A DNA stretch of 64,000 bases from Photobacterium lutimaris (GCF_003025555.1 NZ_PYMH01000007.1:62001-126000), one strand, 5' to 3'; positions 8,126 to 16,859 are shown, counted from the first letter of the stretch. Numbers and translations: made by a program. Notes: generated by a model from the letters alone, not told the origin.

Positions 8126-8935
8126 GCAGGGGCTCCTTGTTGCTGCTAAGTTGATCTTGTGAATAAGAATAGCACTTATTTTGTGCTTTCATCAAGTCGA
8201 ATTGTCATATTGTTGTCATAAAAATAATTTATCGAGGCTGTTTTTGGCCTTTTGTGGCTAAATGAACTGTGTTTTTTGGTGTGGTTGAAAAGTGTTCTCA
8301 TGGGTGAGTTTTCTTTTTTGCTGGGTTTATATGTTTGTTTTTAATTGGTTTTTATTGGCGTGGCATTGCCTTTTAAATTTTCATTTTTTGTTTTTTGTAT
8401 TTTTGCTTTGATAATTGTCAGTAGTGGCTTTTGCTGATCGAAAATGGGGTTAATTATTATATTTTGACGGAGGGGCCGATCGTTTTGCCAGTATGCTAAG
8501 CCGTTGAACTGCATATTTACGTTGATTTTATGTATTAGCCTTAAGTCATTTGCGCTAAGTGATGTCTTGGGGTGTTGGGGGTGTTAAAATCACGTGGAAT
8601 GTATTTACTTGTCATCTAAGGGTCTGTTTTTATTCGATAAAGGCAGGCGTTATAATGATGATATAAGAGGTGTTTTATTCCTTTTTGGTCACTGTGGATA
8701 GTGCTCTGGAGAGTGAATGGCGCTCAAGCGGTACCAAGTCTTTGCTATTGTGATTTTTTGAATAGACCGCCACAACGGGCTCACGGAAAATCCGCAGAGA
8801 CAGTGATTAATATGATTCGCCACGACTTATTGACCTTCCTTGCTAGACAATCGCCTGTCAGATCCTAAACTGTGCTAGCCACTGAGTGCTTGGTTTTCTG
8901 CCCAGTGATAATTCCATAATAATAACGGTGAAACT
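8126..8935. other. AT-rich noncoding stretch
   Basis: 810 bases without an open reading frame of useful size; much of 8220-8460 is T-rich on the plus strand. It contains the small-gene promoter region, a Pho-box-like direct repeat (8202-8219), a good -10 hexamer (TATAAT at 8651-8656) that might start the yhhN leader, and an 18-codon frame beginning ATG at 8812 without a ribosome-binding site. The AT bias could mean H-NS binding or unannotated RNA; nothing is proven. Confidence 0.5.
8202..8219 (+). promoter_or_regulatory. Pho-box-like direct repeat
   Basis: Two copies of TTGTCAT separated by ATTG give the 11-base period of a PhoB box (CTGTCAT-N4-CTGTCAT). About 14 of 18 positions fit the E. 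coli consensus, and it is closest to the phoA box. It faces the plus strand, into the noncoding stretch; the expected -10 (TATCGA at 8230) is weak. Confidence 0.4.
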
Positions 8936-9562
8936 ATGTGGGTTTGGTTAGCCATTTCTCTTTCTGCTCTTCTACATATCACAGCGGCCTATCATGGTCC
9001 CCGCTGGCAATTTTATCTCTTCAAGCCTGTTACCTTGCTGCTGTTGCTCGTCGTCGCATGGTCGGCTGGCGATGGTGGGATCTATCATCTGGCTATTTTG
9101 TTGGGACTGGCATTGTCGATGGTGGGGGACGTCTTTTTAATGTGGCCGAAAGAGCGGTTTATCCCCGGTTTAGTGGCCTTCGCCTTGGCACATATCAGTT
9201 ATTCTGCTGCATTTTGGTCCCAGCTTGAAAGCCAGATAGTCTGGTGGCTGCCTGCGATGCTGGCAGCCGCCGGTGTGATTGTCTTCCTGCTGTTACTGCC
9301 AACGCTAGGCAACATGGTGATACCAGTTGCTGTCTATATTGTGGTGATAACCCAAATGGCCTGGGCAGCAGGTGAATTTTGGTTAACCTCTTCCTCTACG
9401 CCAGCAGTGCTGGCTTTTGCCGGGGCGGCAATATTTATGTTTTCCGATCTCTGTCTGGCCATTGACCGGTTTCGAGGGCCGTTTCGATCGGCAACCACCC
9501 TGATCATGACCAGCTATTTTCTGGCCCAGTCACTATTTGTTGCCACCTTGTTGGCCCTCTAG
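8936..9562 (+). CDS. yhhN: YhhN/TMEM86 family membrane protein (lysoplasmalogenase family)
   Basis: A 208-residue polytopic membrane protein with about eight hydrophobic segments and the YhhN family pattern: YLFKPVTLLLLL (about residues 31-42), ALSMVGDVFLMWP (about 61-73, with the conserved Gly-Asp) and MFSDLCLAIDRF (about 172-183, with conserved Asp residues). Animal members hydrolyse lysoplasmalogen; the bacterial role is not established. Neighbours yhhL, yhhM and rsmD match the E. coli grouping. The ATG has an ACGGTGAAA ribosome-binding region. A leader of up to 280 bases is possible. Confidence 0.83.
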   Translation: MWVWLAISLSALLHITAAYHGPRWQFYLFKPVTLLLLLVVAWSAGDGGIYHLAILLGLALSMVGDVFLMWPKERFIPGLVAFALAHISYSAAFWSQLESQIVWWLPAMLAAAGVIVFLLLLPTLGNMVIPVAVYIVVITQMAWAAGEFWLTSSSTPAVLAFAGAAIFMFSDLCLAIDRFRGPFRSATTLIMTSYFLAQSLFVATLLAL

Positions 9563-9634
9563 TGGCGGGTAAATGAAACTTTCCTGTCGATGAGTGATCA
9601 AATTGGTTATCAGGCAGCAGATATGAGGACGGTT

Positions 9635-9955
9635 ATGTCAGAAGCATGGTGCAAAGTTTATGATGCCGGTAATGCCCTTGAAGCCCATAGCCTGAAGGGC
9701 ATGCTGGAAGCTAGGCAAATTGAGGTTCACCTCAGTGGTGAGGGGCTGGGAGCGGCTGCTGGTGAGCTCCCTGCCAACGTGGTTGAAGTGGGGGTGTGGG
9801 TGAAAGCTTCGCAGCAATCCTGTGCCCACTTACTGCTGGAAGAATATGAGCACGCCGATCCGTCAGGGTGGATTTGTTCGGCCTGTGGTGAGGCTAATGG
9901 CAGCCAGTTCGAATTATGTTGGCAGTGCGGGCAGGATCGTTTGGCTGAATCCTGA
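9635..9955 (+). CDS. DUF2007 protein with C-terminal zinc ribbon
   Basis: A 106-residue cytosolic protein. Residues about 1-70 fit DUF2007 (a putative signal-transducing, PII-like fold: CKVYDAGNALEAHSLKGMLE). The C-terminus has two CxxC pairs (CSACGEAN and CWQCGQ) that look like a RanBP-type zinc ribbon. ATG 9635 is chosen because GAGGA is well spaced before it and DUF2007 proteins begin close to the KVY motif; an upstream ATG at 9590 would add 15 residues. It lies 72 bases after yhhN on the same strand. Function is unknown. Confidence 0.78.
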   Translation: MSEAWCKVYDAGNALEAHSLKGMLEARQIEVHLSGEGLGAAAGELPANVVEVGVWVKASQQSCAHLLLEEYEHADPSGWICSACGEANGSQFELCWQCGQDRLAES

Positions 9956-10015
9956 AACATACATATAAAATGCATTAATTTGTTTTTGGTCAAATATCCG
10001 CCAGTCGGTGGCCGC

Positions 10016-10021
10016 TATAAT
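10016..10021 (+). promoter_or_regulatory. -10 element (TATAAT) before the YecH-like gene
   Basis: A perfect TATAAT 32 bases upstream of the likely start. No good -35 at normal spacing is seen (TTGGTC is 24 bases away), so the promoter may be activator-dependent. Confidence 0.35.
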
Positions 10022-10053
10022 GGTGCTATTGTGCTGTATAGAGAATGCCTACG

Positions 10054-10299
10054 ATGAAAGATAATCAAGTTCATGCCCATAACCTGTTGAATATGTTATT
10101 GGCCGCCGACACCCCATATACCTTCGCGAGCCTGAAGCAGGCGATTGTGGCTGAATATGGCGAAGATGTACGTTTCTATACGTGCAGCCAGCAAGATCTG
10201 ACGTTTGATGCCTTGATGACTTTCCTGCTGGATCGGCGCAAGGTGATACAGGATGGCGAGTATGTTGCGGCAAACCGTGAGCGGATGTGCAGCCACTAG
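10054..10299 (+). CDS. yecH: YecH family protein (DUF2492, putative metal-binding)
   Basis: An 81-residue protein that matches E. coli YecH across its length: VHAHNLLNMLL near the N-terminus, the RFYTCSQQDLTFDALMTFLL block with a conserved Cys, and a C-terminal Cys-His (MCSH). The family is annotated as putative metal-binding; its function is unknown. ATG 10054 is preferred over ATG 10045 because AGAGA is 9 bases before it and abuts the other. A -10 TATAAT lies upstream. Confidence 0.78.
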   Translation: MKDNQVHAHNLLNMLLAADTPYTFASLKQAIVAEYGEDVRFYTCSQQDLTFDALMTFLLDRRKVIQDGEYVAANRERMCSH

Positions 10300-10470
10300 T
10301 TGTGATTTGTACTGGCTAGTGCCCACTGGCCGGTGTTGAACCATGGGTGGTAAAAATATCGCCACCCAGCCGATGCTTTGTTATACTCTGCCGCCTCCGA
10401 TTGGCTTTCTGGCTGATCGTTCTTAATTCTTGCTACTTCTTTTACTTTTTCTCTATCTGAGGTCTGCTCT

Positions 10471-11061
10471 GTGGAAATTATTTCTGCGGCGGTCATGCTA
10501 TTTCTGATCATGGATCCGCTCGGCAATTTGCCGGTTATGTTGTCTATTCTGCGGCATATTGAGCCGAAGCGCCGTCGCTTTATCATGATCCGGGAACTGC
10601 TGATTGCCTTGGTGATCTTGCTGTTGTTCCTGTTCGGCGGCCAGAAAATGCTGAACTTCCTGCATGTCTCGACAGAGACTGTCAGCATCTCCGGCGGTAT
10701 CATTTTATTCTTGATAGCGATCAGGATGATCTTCCCGCAACCCGGTGGGGTAACCGGCCTTGCCGCGGGTGAAGAGCCATTTATCGTGCCGATGGCGATC
10801 CCGATGATTGCCGGACCGTCGGTATTGGCATCGCTGCTGCTGCTGTCTAATCAGGAGCCGGGACGGACCACGGACTGGGTGATTGCGGTGTTGCTGGCCT
10901 GGGGGGCATCGTTTGTGATTTTGATGTTCTATGAAGTTTTCAACCGCTTGCTTGGCGAAAAGGGACTCAAGGCGGTCGAGCGCTTGATGGGCCTATTGCT
11001 GATCATGATCTCGACCCAGATGTTCCTGGATGGGGTTCGAAAATTCTTCATGATGTCTTAA
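10471..11061 (+). CDS. yhgN: MarC family inner-membrane protein YhgN
   Basis: A 196-residue polytopic protein nearly superimposable on E. coli YhgN. It has IISAAVMLFLIMDPLGNLP at the N-terminus, TVSISGGIILFLIAIRMIFP in the middle and GEEPFIVPMAIPMIAGPS after it, with about six membrane segments. MarC-family proteins were once linked to multidrug resistance without lasting support; the role is unknown. It starts with GTG behind a TGAGGT ribosome-binding site. A bidirectional terminator separates it from the convergent yhhL. Confidence 0.9.
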   Translation: MEIISAAVMLFLIMDPLGNLPVMLSILRHIEPKRRRFIMIRELLIALVILLLFLFGGQKMLNFLHVSTETVSISGGIILFLIAIRMIFPQPGGVTGLAAGEEPFIVPMAIPMIAGPSVLASLLLLSNQEPGRTTDWVIAVLLAWGASFVILMFYEVFNRLLGEKGLKAVERLMGLLLIMISTQMFLDGVRKFFMMS

Positions 11062-11063
11062 CG

Positions 11064-11099
11064 AAAAAAGAGCAAGGTTATTAGCCTTGCTCTTTTTTT
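11064..11099. terminator. bidirectional terminator between yhgN and yhhL
   Basis: Stem AAAGAGCAAGG / CCTTGCTCTTT with loop TTATTAG, flanked by A and T runs, between two convergent genes. Confidence 0.87.
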
Positions 11100-11114
11100 A
11101 TATGCGTACTGGGT

Positions 11115-11381
11115 TTACATCATATGCTTGCGTCGGATATCGAGCAGGGCAAAAATGCCGAAGATCAGGATTGACCATTTTTCCCAGCGGGTCATGGTGA
11201 TTTTGTCACCGAAGGCACCGAGGAAGATCAGCATTTGCAGGCCGTGCATCATGAACAGGAACCCGGTCATAATATAGAGTGCCATGGCTGCCACCCCCGG
11301 AAACGGGTGGAAAATATTGACCAGCAAAACCAGCCAGACAAAGCCGATCGCTGCTTTGGCAAGTAAAATCAGTGCTTTCAT
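11115..11381 (-). CDS. yhhL: DUF1145 family membrane protein YhhL
   Basis: An 88-residue protein with three hydrophobic segments that matches E. coli YhhL (MKALILLAKAAIGFVWLVLL start, then NIFHPFPG). Its ATG overlaps the rsmD stop codon (ATGA at 11381-11378), so the two are translationally coupled, the same pairing as in E. coli. Function is unknown. Reading upstream into rsmD gives an artificially longer frame; the coupled ATG is the natural start. Confidence 0.88.
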   Translation of the reverse strand: MKALILLAKAAIGFVWLVLLVNIFHPFPGVAAMALYIMTGFLFMMHGLQMLIFLGAFGDKITMTRWEKWSILIFGIFALLDIRRKHMM

Positions 11382-11983
11382 GCTTCCTCTCTTTCGAATA
11401 AGCGGTAACAGACCTGTCCCGCTGTTTTTTCCCGGTGAAGATGCCAATGTGCCGGCGTCACGGGCTCTCCGAACTCTTTTTCCGCTTCAATATAAATAAC
11501 CGCATGGGGCGATAGCCAGTTGTTTTGCTCAAGCAGGGCTATTGCCTCATCAAGCAGGCCTTTGCGAAAAGGTGGGTCGATAAACACCACATCATGCGGG
11601 GTGCCGGACTGCTTTAAAAACGCCAGGCTGTCGGTATTGAGCACTTTGGCATTGTCGGCACCGAGCGTTGCCCGGTTTTTTTCCAGCTGTTCAGCCGCTT
11701 TTTTGTCGAGCTCCAGCATAGTGACATGGCTGGCACCGCGGGAAAGGGCCTCGAAGCTTAAGCTGCCGCTGCCGGTGAACAGGTCAAGGCAGCGAGACTC
11801 GATAATGTCTTGCGCCAACCAGTTGAAAACGGTCTCTTTGACTCGATCAGTGGTCGGGCGAAGGCCTTCAACGTCGTGAACGGGCAATTTACGCCCACGC
11901 CAGCGCCCGCTGATGATCCTTACGAACCCGTCACGGCCACTGTTTGGCATATTTCGCCCTGATTGTTGTCTGCGTCTTGTCAT
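11378..11983 (-). CDS. rsmD: 16S rRNA (guanine966-N2)-methyltransferase RsmD
   Basis: A 201-residue SAM-dependent methyltransferase that modifies G966 of 16S rRNA in the small subunit. The N-terminus has VRIISGRWRGRKLPV and GLRPTTDRVKETVFNWL. The SAM-binding loop is CLDLFTGSGSLSFEALSRG, and the catalytic motif is DPPF (FIDPPFRKGLLDE). It is divergent from ftsY and coupled to yhhL, as in enterobacteria. Confidence 0.94.
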   Translation of the reverse strand: MTRRRQQSGRNMPNSGRDGFVRIISGRWRGRKLPVHDVEGLRPTTDRVKETVFNWLAQDIIESRCLDLFTGSGSLSFEALSRGASHVTMLELDKKAAEQLEKNRATLGADNAKVLNTDSLAFLKQSGTPHDVVFIDPPFRKGLLDEAIALLEQNNWLSPHAVIYIEAEKEFGEPVTPAHWHLHREKTAGQVCYRLFEREEA

Positions 11984-12127
11984 AGATTTCTTCGACCGTT
12001 TAGAAAATGATAGTATACCTAAACCCCTCGGCAGTATGCGAAAACAAGCATGCCGAAATTATGCCGCTGAGGGAATACACCTGTGTTTAGGCCGCAAATT
12101 GTACCAATCAAGCTCTAGGATTTGCCA

Positions 12128-13408
12128 ATGGCAGAAAAAAAGAAACGCGGATTATTTTCGTGGTTGGGTTTTGGCTCTGAGGAGCAAACCGAGCAAACCG
12201 AACAAAATCAAGAACAGTCAACGGCTTCAGCGGATGCTGAAGCGGTAAAAGAACCATCAAATGAACAGCTAGATGCTGAGGCGGCAGCGCAAGCCGACGC
12301 CGAGGCAGCCGCGAAAGCGGCGGCGGAAGCTGAAGCCGAGGCTGCCGCGAAAGTGGCGGCGGAAGCTGAAGCCGAAGCTGCCGCTGAAGCCCAGGTGAAG
12401 GCTGAGGAGGAAGCCAAGGCGCAAGAGGCCCAGTTACAAGAAAGTCAGCAACAAGACGCTGACGTCCTGCAAGACAAACCGAAAAGTGAAGGCTTTTTTG
12501 CCCGCTTGATGCGCGGTCTGAAGAAAACCAAGAGCAATTTCGGCTCGGGCTTTGCCGGCTTGTTCCGTGGCAAGAAGATTGACGATGATTTGTTCGAGGA
12601 GCTGGAAGAGCAGCTGCTGGTGGCTGATGTCGGTATGGACACAACGCTGAAGATCATCGAAAACCTGACTGATAAAGCCGATCGCAAATCATTGAAAGAT
12701 GGTGATGCCTTGTACGGCCTGCTAAAAGAAGAGTTAGCCGGCATGCTGGCCAAGGTCGAGCAGCCGTTGGAGGTTGATGCTGCCAAGAAGCCTTATGTAA
12801 TCTTGATGGTTGGGGTTAACGGCGTCGGTAAGACCACTACCATAGGTAAACTGGCCAAGCAGTTCCAGAGCCAGGGTAAATCAGTGATGCTGGCTGCCGG
12901 TGATACCTTCCGTGCCGCGGCGGTTGAACAACTGCAAGTTTGGGGCGAGCGTAACAATGTCCCTGTTGTTGCCCAGCACACTGGGGCTGACAGTGCCTCG
13001 GTGATTTACGATGCAATCGAGTCGGCCAAGGCGAAAAACGTCGATGTGGTGATTGCCGATACGGCAGGCCGCCTGCAGAACAAAGGCAACCTGATGGAAG
13101 AGTTACGCAAGATTGTCCGCGTGATGAAGAAGGTTGACGTGCATGCGCCGCACGAAATTATGCTGACCGTCGACGCCGGTACCGGCCAAAATGCGATTAG
13201 CCAGGCCAAGTTGTTCAGTGAAGTAGCACCGGTGACCGGTATTACCCTGACCAAGCTGGACGGCACCGCCAAGGGTGGGGTGATCTTTGCCATTGCCGAT
13301 CAGTTCAATATCCCAATTCGCTACATCGGTATCGGAGAGGGGATCGAGGACTTGCGCCCGTTTGCGGCAGATGAATTTATCGAAGCGCTGTTTAGTGACG
13401 AGGATTAA
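12128..13408 (+). CDS. ftsY: signal recognition particle receptor FtsY
   Basis: A 426-residue SRP receptor GTPase. It docks the SRP-ribosome complex at the membrane and delivers nascent membrane proteins to the translocon. Residues 1-120 form the acidic, Ala/Glu-rich A domain, here with a 12-residue tandem repeat. The NG domain follows, with P-loop GVNGVGKTTTIGKLAK, DTFRAAAVEQL, DTAGR and TKLDGTAKGG. ATG 12128 is chosen over an upstream in-frame TTG because AGGA is 8 bases before it. It is first in the ftsY-ftsE-ftsX operon, 3 bases from ftsE. Confidence 0.96.
   Translation: MAEKKKRGLFSWLGFGSEEQTEQTEQNQEQSTASADAEAVKEPSNEQLDAEAAAQADAEAAAKAAAEAEAEAAAKVAAEAEAEAAAEAQVKAEEEAKAQEAQLQESQQQDADVLQDKPKSEGFFARLMRGLKKTKSNFGSGFAGLFRGKKIDDDLFEELEEQLLVADVGMDTTLKIIENLTDKADRKSLKDGDALYGLLKEELAGMLAKVEQPLEVDAAKKPYVILMVGVNGVGKTTTIGKLAKQFQSQGKSVMLAAGDTFRAAAVEQLQVWGERNNVPVVAQHTGADSASVIYDAIESAKAKNVDVVIADTAGRLQNKGNLMEELRKIVRVMKKVDVHAPHEIMLTVDAGTGQNAISQAKLFSEVAPVTGITLTKLDGTAKGGVIFAIADQFNIPIRYIGIGEGIEDLRPFAADEFIEALFSDED
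12305..12376 (+). repeat. 36-bp tandem repeat inside ftsY
   Basis: Two copies of 36 bases (12305-12340 and 12341-12376) differing at three positions, followed by a decayed third copy. They encode 12-residue Ala/Glu/Lys repeats in the acidic domain. Confidence 0.85.
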
Positions 13409-13411
13409 GGT

Positions 13412-14083
13412 GTGATTCGGTTTCAGCAGGTAAGTAAGGCTTATCGGGGCGGACGCCAGGCCCTGCAAAAGGTCGATTTCCATCTGCAGCCTGCAGATAT
13501 GGCGTTCCTGACCGGGCACTCGGGTGCGGGTAAGAGTACCCTGCTGAAACTGATCTGTGCCATCGAGCGTCCCAGCGACGGCAAGATCATGTTCAATGGG
13601 CATGATATTACCCGTCTAGAGAATAAGCAGATCCCGTTTTTGCGCCGTAATATCGGGATCATTTTCCAGGATCACAAATTGTTGATGGATAGGACTATCT
13701 ACGACAATGTCGCATTACCGCTGCGGGTCGAGTTGGCGACCGAGAACGAGATCAAGCGTCGGGTGTCGGCGGCACTCGACAAGGTCGGCTTGCTGGACAA
13801 AGCCCGTTGCCTGCCGATCCAGCTTTCGGGGGGCGAGCAGCAACGGGTAGGTATTGCCAGAGCGATTGTTAACAAACCGATGCTGTTGCTGGCGGATGAG
13901 CCGACCGGTAATCTCGATGCGGCTTTGTCTCATCAGATCATGGCACTGTTTGAGGAATTCAACCGGGTTGGGGTCACGGTCCTGATGGCGACCCACGATA
14001 CCTCGCTGTTGACCACTCATCATTACCGCCGGTTGGATCTGCACCAAGGACAGTTAAGGGAGCTAGCCAGTGGCGCAAAATAA
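13412..14083 (+). CDS. ftsE: cell division ATP-binding protein FtsE
   Basis: A 223-residue ABC ATPase. With FtsX it forms the divisome complex that activates periplasmic peptidoglycan hydrolases through EnvC. Walker A is [12 protein letters not shown], the signature is [14 protein letters not shown], and Walker B is [12 protein letters not shown]. The start is GTG with AAGG before it. It begins 3 bases after ftsY and its end overlaps the ftsX start by 14 bases, so translation is likely coupled. Confidence 0.95.
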   Translation: MIRFQQVSKAYRGGRQALQKVDFHLQPADMAFLTGHSGAGKSTLLKLICAIERPSDGKIMFNGHDITRLENKQIPFLRRNIGIIFQDHKLLMDRTIYDNVALPLRVELATENEIKRRVSAALDKVGLLDKARCLPIQLSGGEQQRVGIARAIVNKPMLLLADEPTGNLDAALSHQIMALFEEFNRVGVTVLMATHDTSLLTTHHYRRLDLHQGQLRELASGAK

Positions 14084-14996
14084 AACAGGTTTTTTTGCCT
14101 TGCACAAGCAGCAATGTAAGCAGTCACTCGCCGACATGATGCGCCGCCCGCTGGGCAACATCCTGACCTTGGCGGTTTTGGCTTTTGCCCTGACTCTGCC
14201 AACCAGTTTCTATTTGTTTGCTAAGAACGTCACCATGGTAGCCCAAGTGTGGCAGAACCCGACCCAGATGACAGTATATCTCGAGTCGGGTACGTCGGCA
14301 GGACGGGTTAATCAGCTGCATGATGAGCTGGCCCAATGGCCGGAAATTGCATTGCTCGAGTCGATTTCGCCCGAGCAGGGGTTGGTTGAATTCCGCCAGC
14401 AGGCGGGGTTTGAACAAGCCCTGAGTCTGCTTGATGACAATCCGCTGCCTGCAGTGTTGATTGTCAAGCCGATCGAGGCCTGGCAACTGGATGCCAAGGC
14501 GACCGAACTGGCCTCGCGCCTGCGTCTCCAGACCGGGGTCGACGAGGTACGGCTTGACAGTGATTGGCTCCAGCGTTTAGCTGCGATTAAGCAACTTGTC
14601 ATTATTCTGGCTATGATTATCTCCGGGCTGATGCTTTTTGCTGTGTTCTTGATTGTCGGTAACACCCTGCGTTTGCAGGTGCTCAACCAGCGTGATGAAA
14701 TTCAGGTCATGAAGCTGGTGGGGGCAACGGACAGTTTTATCCTGCGCCCTTACCTCTATACCGGTGTTTGGTATGGCTTGATAGGCGGTGTGGCGGCCTG
14801 GGTACTGACAGCACTAGTGGCGATGCTGCTCGATGGGGCAGTGGCCCATTTAGCGAATTTGTATGATAGCCCGTTTAGAATGATCGGCTTAGGTTGGGAT
14901 GAGTCATTGATATTATTAATGATATCGGTATTCCTTGGTTTGTTGGCTGCGCGTTTATCAGCCGGACGCCATTTGAAAGAAATTGAACCTATCTGA
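14070..14996 (+). CDS. ftsX: cell division membrane protein FtsX
   Basis: A 308-residue inner-membrane protein with four membrane segments (about residues 30-50, 170-195, 225-250, 270-295) and a periplasmic domain between the first two, the standard FtsX layout. It recruits EnvC and relays FtsE ATP hydrolysis to amidase activation. The start is GTG inside the 3' end of ftsE. No terminator is seen before rpoH; rpoH likely also has its own promoters in the 122-base gap. Confidence 0.94.
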   Translation: MAQNKTGFFALHKQQCKQSLADMMRRPLGNILTLAVLAFALTLPTSFYLFAKNVTMVAQVWQNPTQMTVYLESGTSAGRVNQLHDELAQWPEIALLESISPEQGLVEFRQQAGFEQALSLLDDNPLPAVLIVKPIEAWQLDAKATELASRLRLQTGVDEVRLDSDWLQRLAAIKQLVIILAMIISGLMLFAVFLIVGNTLRLQVLNQRDEIQVMKLVGATDSFILRPYLYTGVWYGLIGGVAAWVLTALVAMLLDGAVAHLANLYDSPFRMIGLGWDESLILLMISVFLGLLAARLSAGRHLKEIEPI

Positions 14997-15118
14997 CATT
15001 TTTAACTCTACAAATAGGGTAAATTACGCGGCTTGCTTGCAATGGGTGCTGTTTTACAGGCATCATTGTCGGTTCATGCAATTTCGCATTGGTACAAAAA
15101 ATAAACGAGGTTTGTTGA

Positions 15119-15979
15119 ATGACAAAAGAGATGACTTCAATGGCTCTGGTTACTGCAGATAGTCTGGATAGCTATGTCCAGAGCGTTAACGGCTATCCTA
15201 TGCTGTCGGCGGAGCAGGAGCGCGAGTTAGCTGAGCGTCTTCATTTTGATGGTGATCTTAATGCGGCAAAAGCATTGGTCATGTCCCATCTGCGCTTTGT
15301 TGTTCACATCGCTCGTGGCTATTCTGGCTACGGCTTGCCTATGGCTGATCTGGTTCAGGAAGGCAATATTGGCTTGATGAAAGCGGTCAAGCGCTTCAAT
15401 CCGGAAGTTGGTGTTCGCTTGGTATCATTTGCCGTTCATTGGATAAAAGCCGAGATTCACGAGTACGTGCTACGTAACTGGCGTATCGTTAAGGTCGCGA
15501 CAACCAAAGCCCAGCGCAAATTGTTCTTTAACCTGCGCAAGGCGAAGAAACGTCTGGGTTGGTTCAACAATGATGAAGTCGCGATGGTCGCGGAGCAGCT
15601 CGGTGTCGAGGCGAATGAAGTTCGTGAGATGGAATCCCGCCTCGCAGCCCAGGATCCGGCGTTTGAAATGCCGACCGAAGATGATGATCGCGGTGTTAGC
15701 TACAGTGCGCCGGCGTATTATCTTGAAGATAAGTCATCAGATGTTGCCTTGAGCGTTGAGGAAAACAACTGGGAAGCCCATGCGAATAACTGCTTGTCCA
15801 ATGCGCTGTCGGATCTTGATGAGCGAAGCCAGCACATTGTGCGTTCGCGCTGGTTGGAAGACAGCAAGTCGACGTTGCAAGAGCTGGCAGAGCACTATCA
15901 GGTCTCTGCTGAGCGGATCCGCCAGCTTGAGAAAAATGCGATGAAAAAGCTCAAGGAAGCAGTGGGAGATTTTGCCTGA
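15119..15979 (+). CDS. rpoH: heat-shock sigma factor RpoH (sigma-32)
   Basis: A 286-residue alternative sigma factor that directs transcription of chaperone and protease genes. Region 2.1-2.4 runs from [20 protein letters not shown] to [20 protein letters not shown]. The diagnostic RpoH box QRKLFFNLR is at about residues 132-140. Region 4 helix-turn-helix is [20 protein letters not shown] near the C-terminus. The start ATG has a GAGG site. The position after ftsYEX is conserved in gamma-proteobacteria. I could not identify a confident sigma-E or sigma-70 promoter by eye. Confidence 0.97.
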   Translation: MTKEMTSMALVTADSLDSYVQSVNGYPMLSAEQERELAERLHFDGDLNAAKALVMSHLRFVVHIARGYSGYGLPMADLVQEGNIGLMKAVKRFNPEVGVRLVSFAVHWIKAEIHEYVLRNWRIVKVATTKAQRKLFFNLRKAKKRLGWFNNDEVAMVAEQLGVEANEVREMESRLAAQDPAFEMPTEDDDRGVSYSAPAYYLEDKSSDVALSVEENNWEAHANNCLSNALSDLDERSQHIVRSRWLEDSKSTLQELAEHYQVSAERIRQLEKNAMKKLKEAVGDFA

Positions 15980-15993
15980 GGATCCTCGGTAAA

Positions 15994-16194
15994 CTATCCA
16001 CAAATCGCGAAAAGAGAAAACCAGCCATAGGCTGGTTTTTTTGTGCCTAAAATCCGAGAGATACCTCACAAAACCTTGCTGAAATGTGAGCTTGAAAGAA
16101 GTTTATCCACAGCTTTTTACATGATCCGATCTACATGTTGTGGATCCAATTTTCGTAAAACACATTATCAACGCAATTCACAGTTTTTTCCACA
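15994..16194. promoter_or_regulatory. cluster of DnaA-box-like 9-mers
   Basis: TTATCCACA at 16103-16111 is a perfect DnaA box. CTATCCACA (15994-16002) and TTTTCCACA (16186-16194) each differ at one position, and a weaker inverted one (TGTGGATCC) lies near 16139. They lie in the noncoding gap between rpoH and glpE. Confidence 0.45.
16017..16042 (+). terminator. rpoH terminator
   Basis: 10-bp stem AAAACCAGCC / GGCTGGTTTT with loop ATA and a T run, 38 bases after the rpoH stop. Confidence 0.88.
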
Positions 16195-16449
16195 GCTGGT
16201 GGTATTTTAATCACCCTTAATGGGGAAGGGAAGCGCCTTTGTTGCCAGCCCTTGCCGTACGCGGCTTCGGCTTTGTTTGGCGTTTGGTCGTTATCCCTAT
16301 TTTTTCGATGGGGTTGTGAGTAACTTGATCGGTTACAATAGCAAACGAAGACGGCGCGAGGTGGTTTCGGCCAAAACGGACGATCGTCACATTTTTTCCG
16401 GGCGGGGGATCCCGCCTGTTGATCAATACCAACAAGAGTCAGCGTAATT

Positions 16450-16779
16450 ATGGATCAATTTGAACATATTTCTGCCGAGCAGGCCCACGCCCTGCTTACG
16501 CAGGAGGGTACTGAAGCGGTACTGGTGGATATCCGCGATCCCCAGTCCTATGCCCTGAGTCATCCTGAAGGCGCGTTCCACCTAACTAATGATACAATGG
16601 TGGCGTTTATGGATGAGGTTGATTTCGAGCAACCTGTGATCGTGATGTGTTACCACGGTGTCAGCAGCCAAGGGGCTGCCCAGTACTTGATCCATCAGGG
16701 CTTCGATTGTGTCTACAGCCTAGATGGTGGGTTTGAAGCCTGGAAACGCAGTGCTTTCCCGTGTATCCAGATGGCCTGA
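16450..16779 (+). CDS. glpE: thiosulfate sulfurtransferase GlpE (rhodanese)
   Basis: A 109-residue single-domain rhodanese that transfers sulfur from thiosulfate to cyanide or thiols in the cytosol. The active-site loop is CYHGVSSQG with Cys67; [10 protein letters not shown] near residues 25-34 is the usual rhodanese N-terminal motif. Length matches E. coli GlpE (108 residues). It opens the glp block; glpG follows after 80 bases. Confidence 0.93.
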   Translation: MDQFEHISAEQAHALLTQEGTEAVLVDIRDPQSYALSHPEGAFHLTNDTMVAFMDEVDFEQPVIVMCYHGVSSQGAAQYLIHQGFDCVYSLDGGFEAWKRSAFPCIQMA

Positions 16780-16859
16780 TCCCAAAGTCGGCGGCGGGAC
16801 AGGTATCGCTTGGCTTCATCGCCTGATGTTGCCGAAAGTCGTTCACAGTGGAGATAGAT

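Larger units (their letters stand above)
15980..16449. other. rpoH-glpE intergenic region
   Basis: 470 bases holding the rpoH terminator (16017-16042), DnaA-box-like sites, and a GC-richer second half from 16220. A 75-codon frame at 16220-16447 has no ribosome-binding site or recognisable protein and is not called. Confidence 0.5.

Noticed and set aside
8812-8868. 18-codon frame MIRHDLLTFLARQSPVRS before yhhN as a leader peptide
   Set aside because: There is no ribosome-binding site and no attenuator hairpin after it.
12108-12644. 178-codon frame antisense to ftsY, Pro/Leu/Gln repeats
   Set aside because: The repeats mirror the FtsY Ala/Glu domain; there is no ribosome-binding site and no protein-like composition.
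16220-16447. 75-codon frame before glpE
   Set aside because: It has no ribosome-binding site, an odd basic composition and no family resemblance; it ends against the glpE leader.
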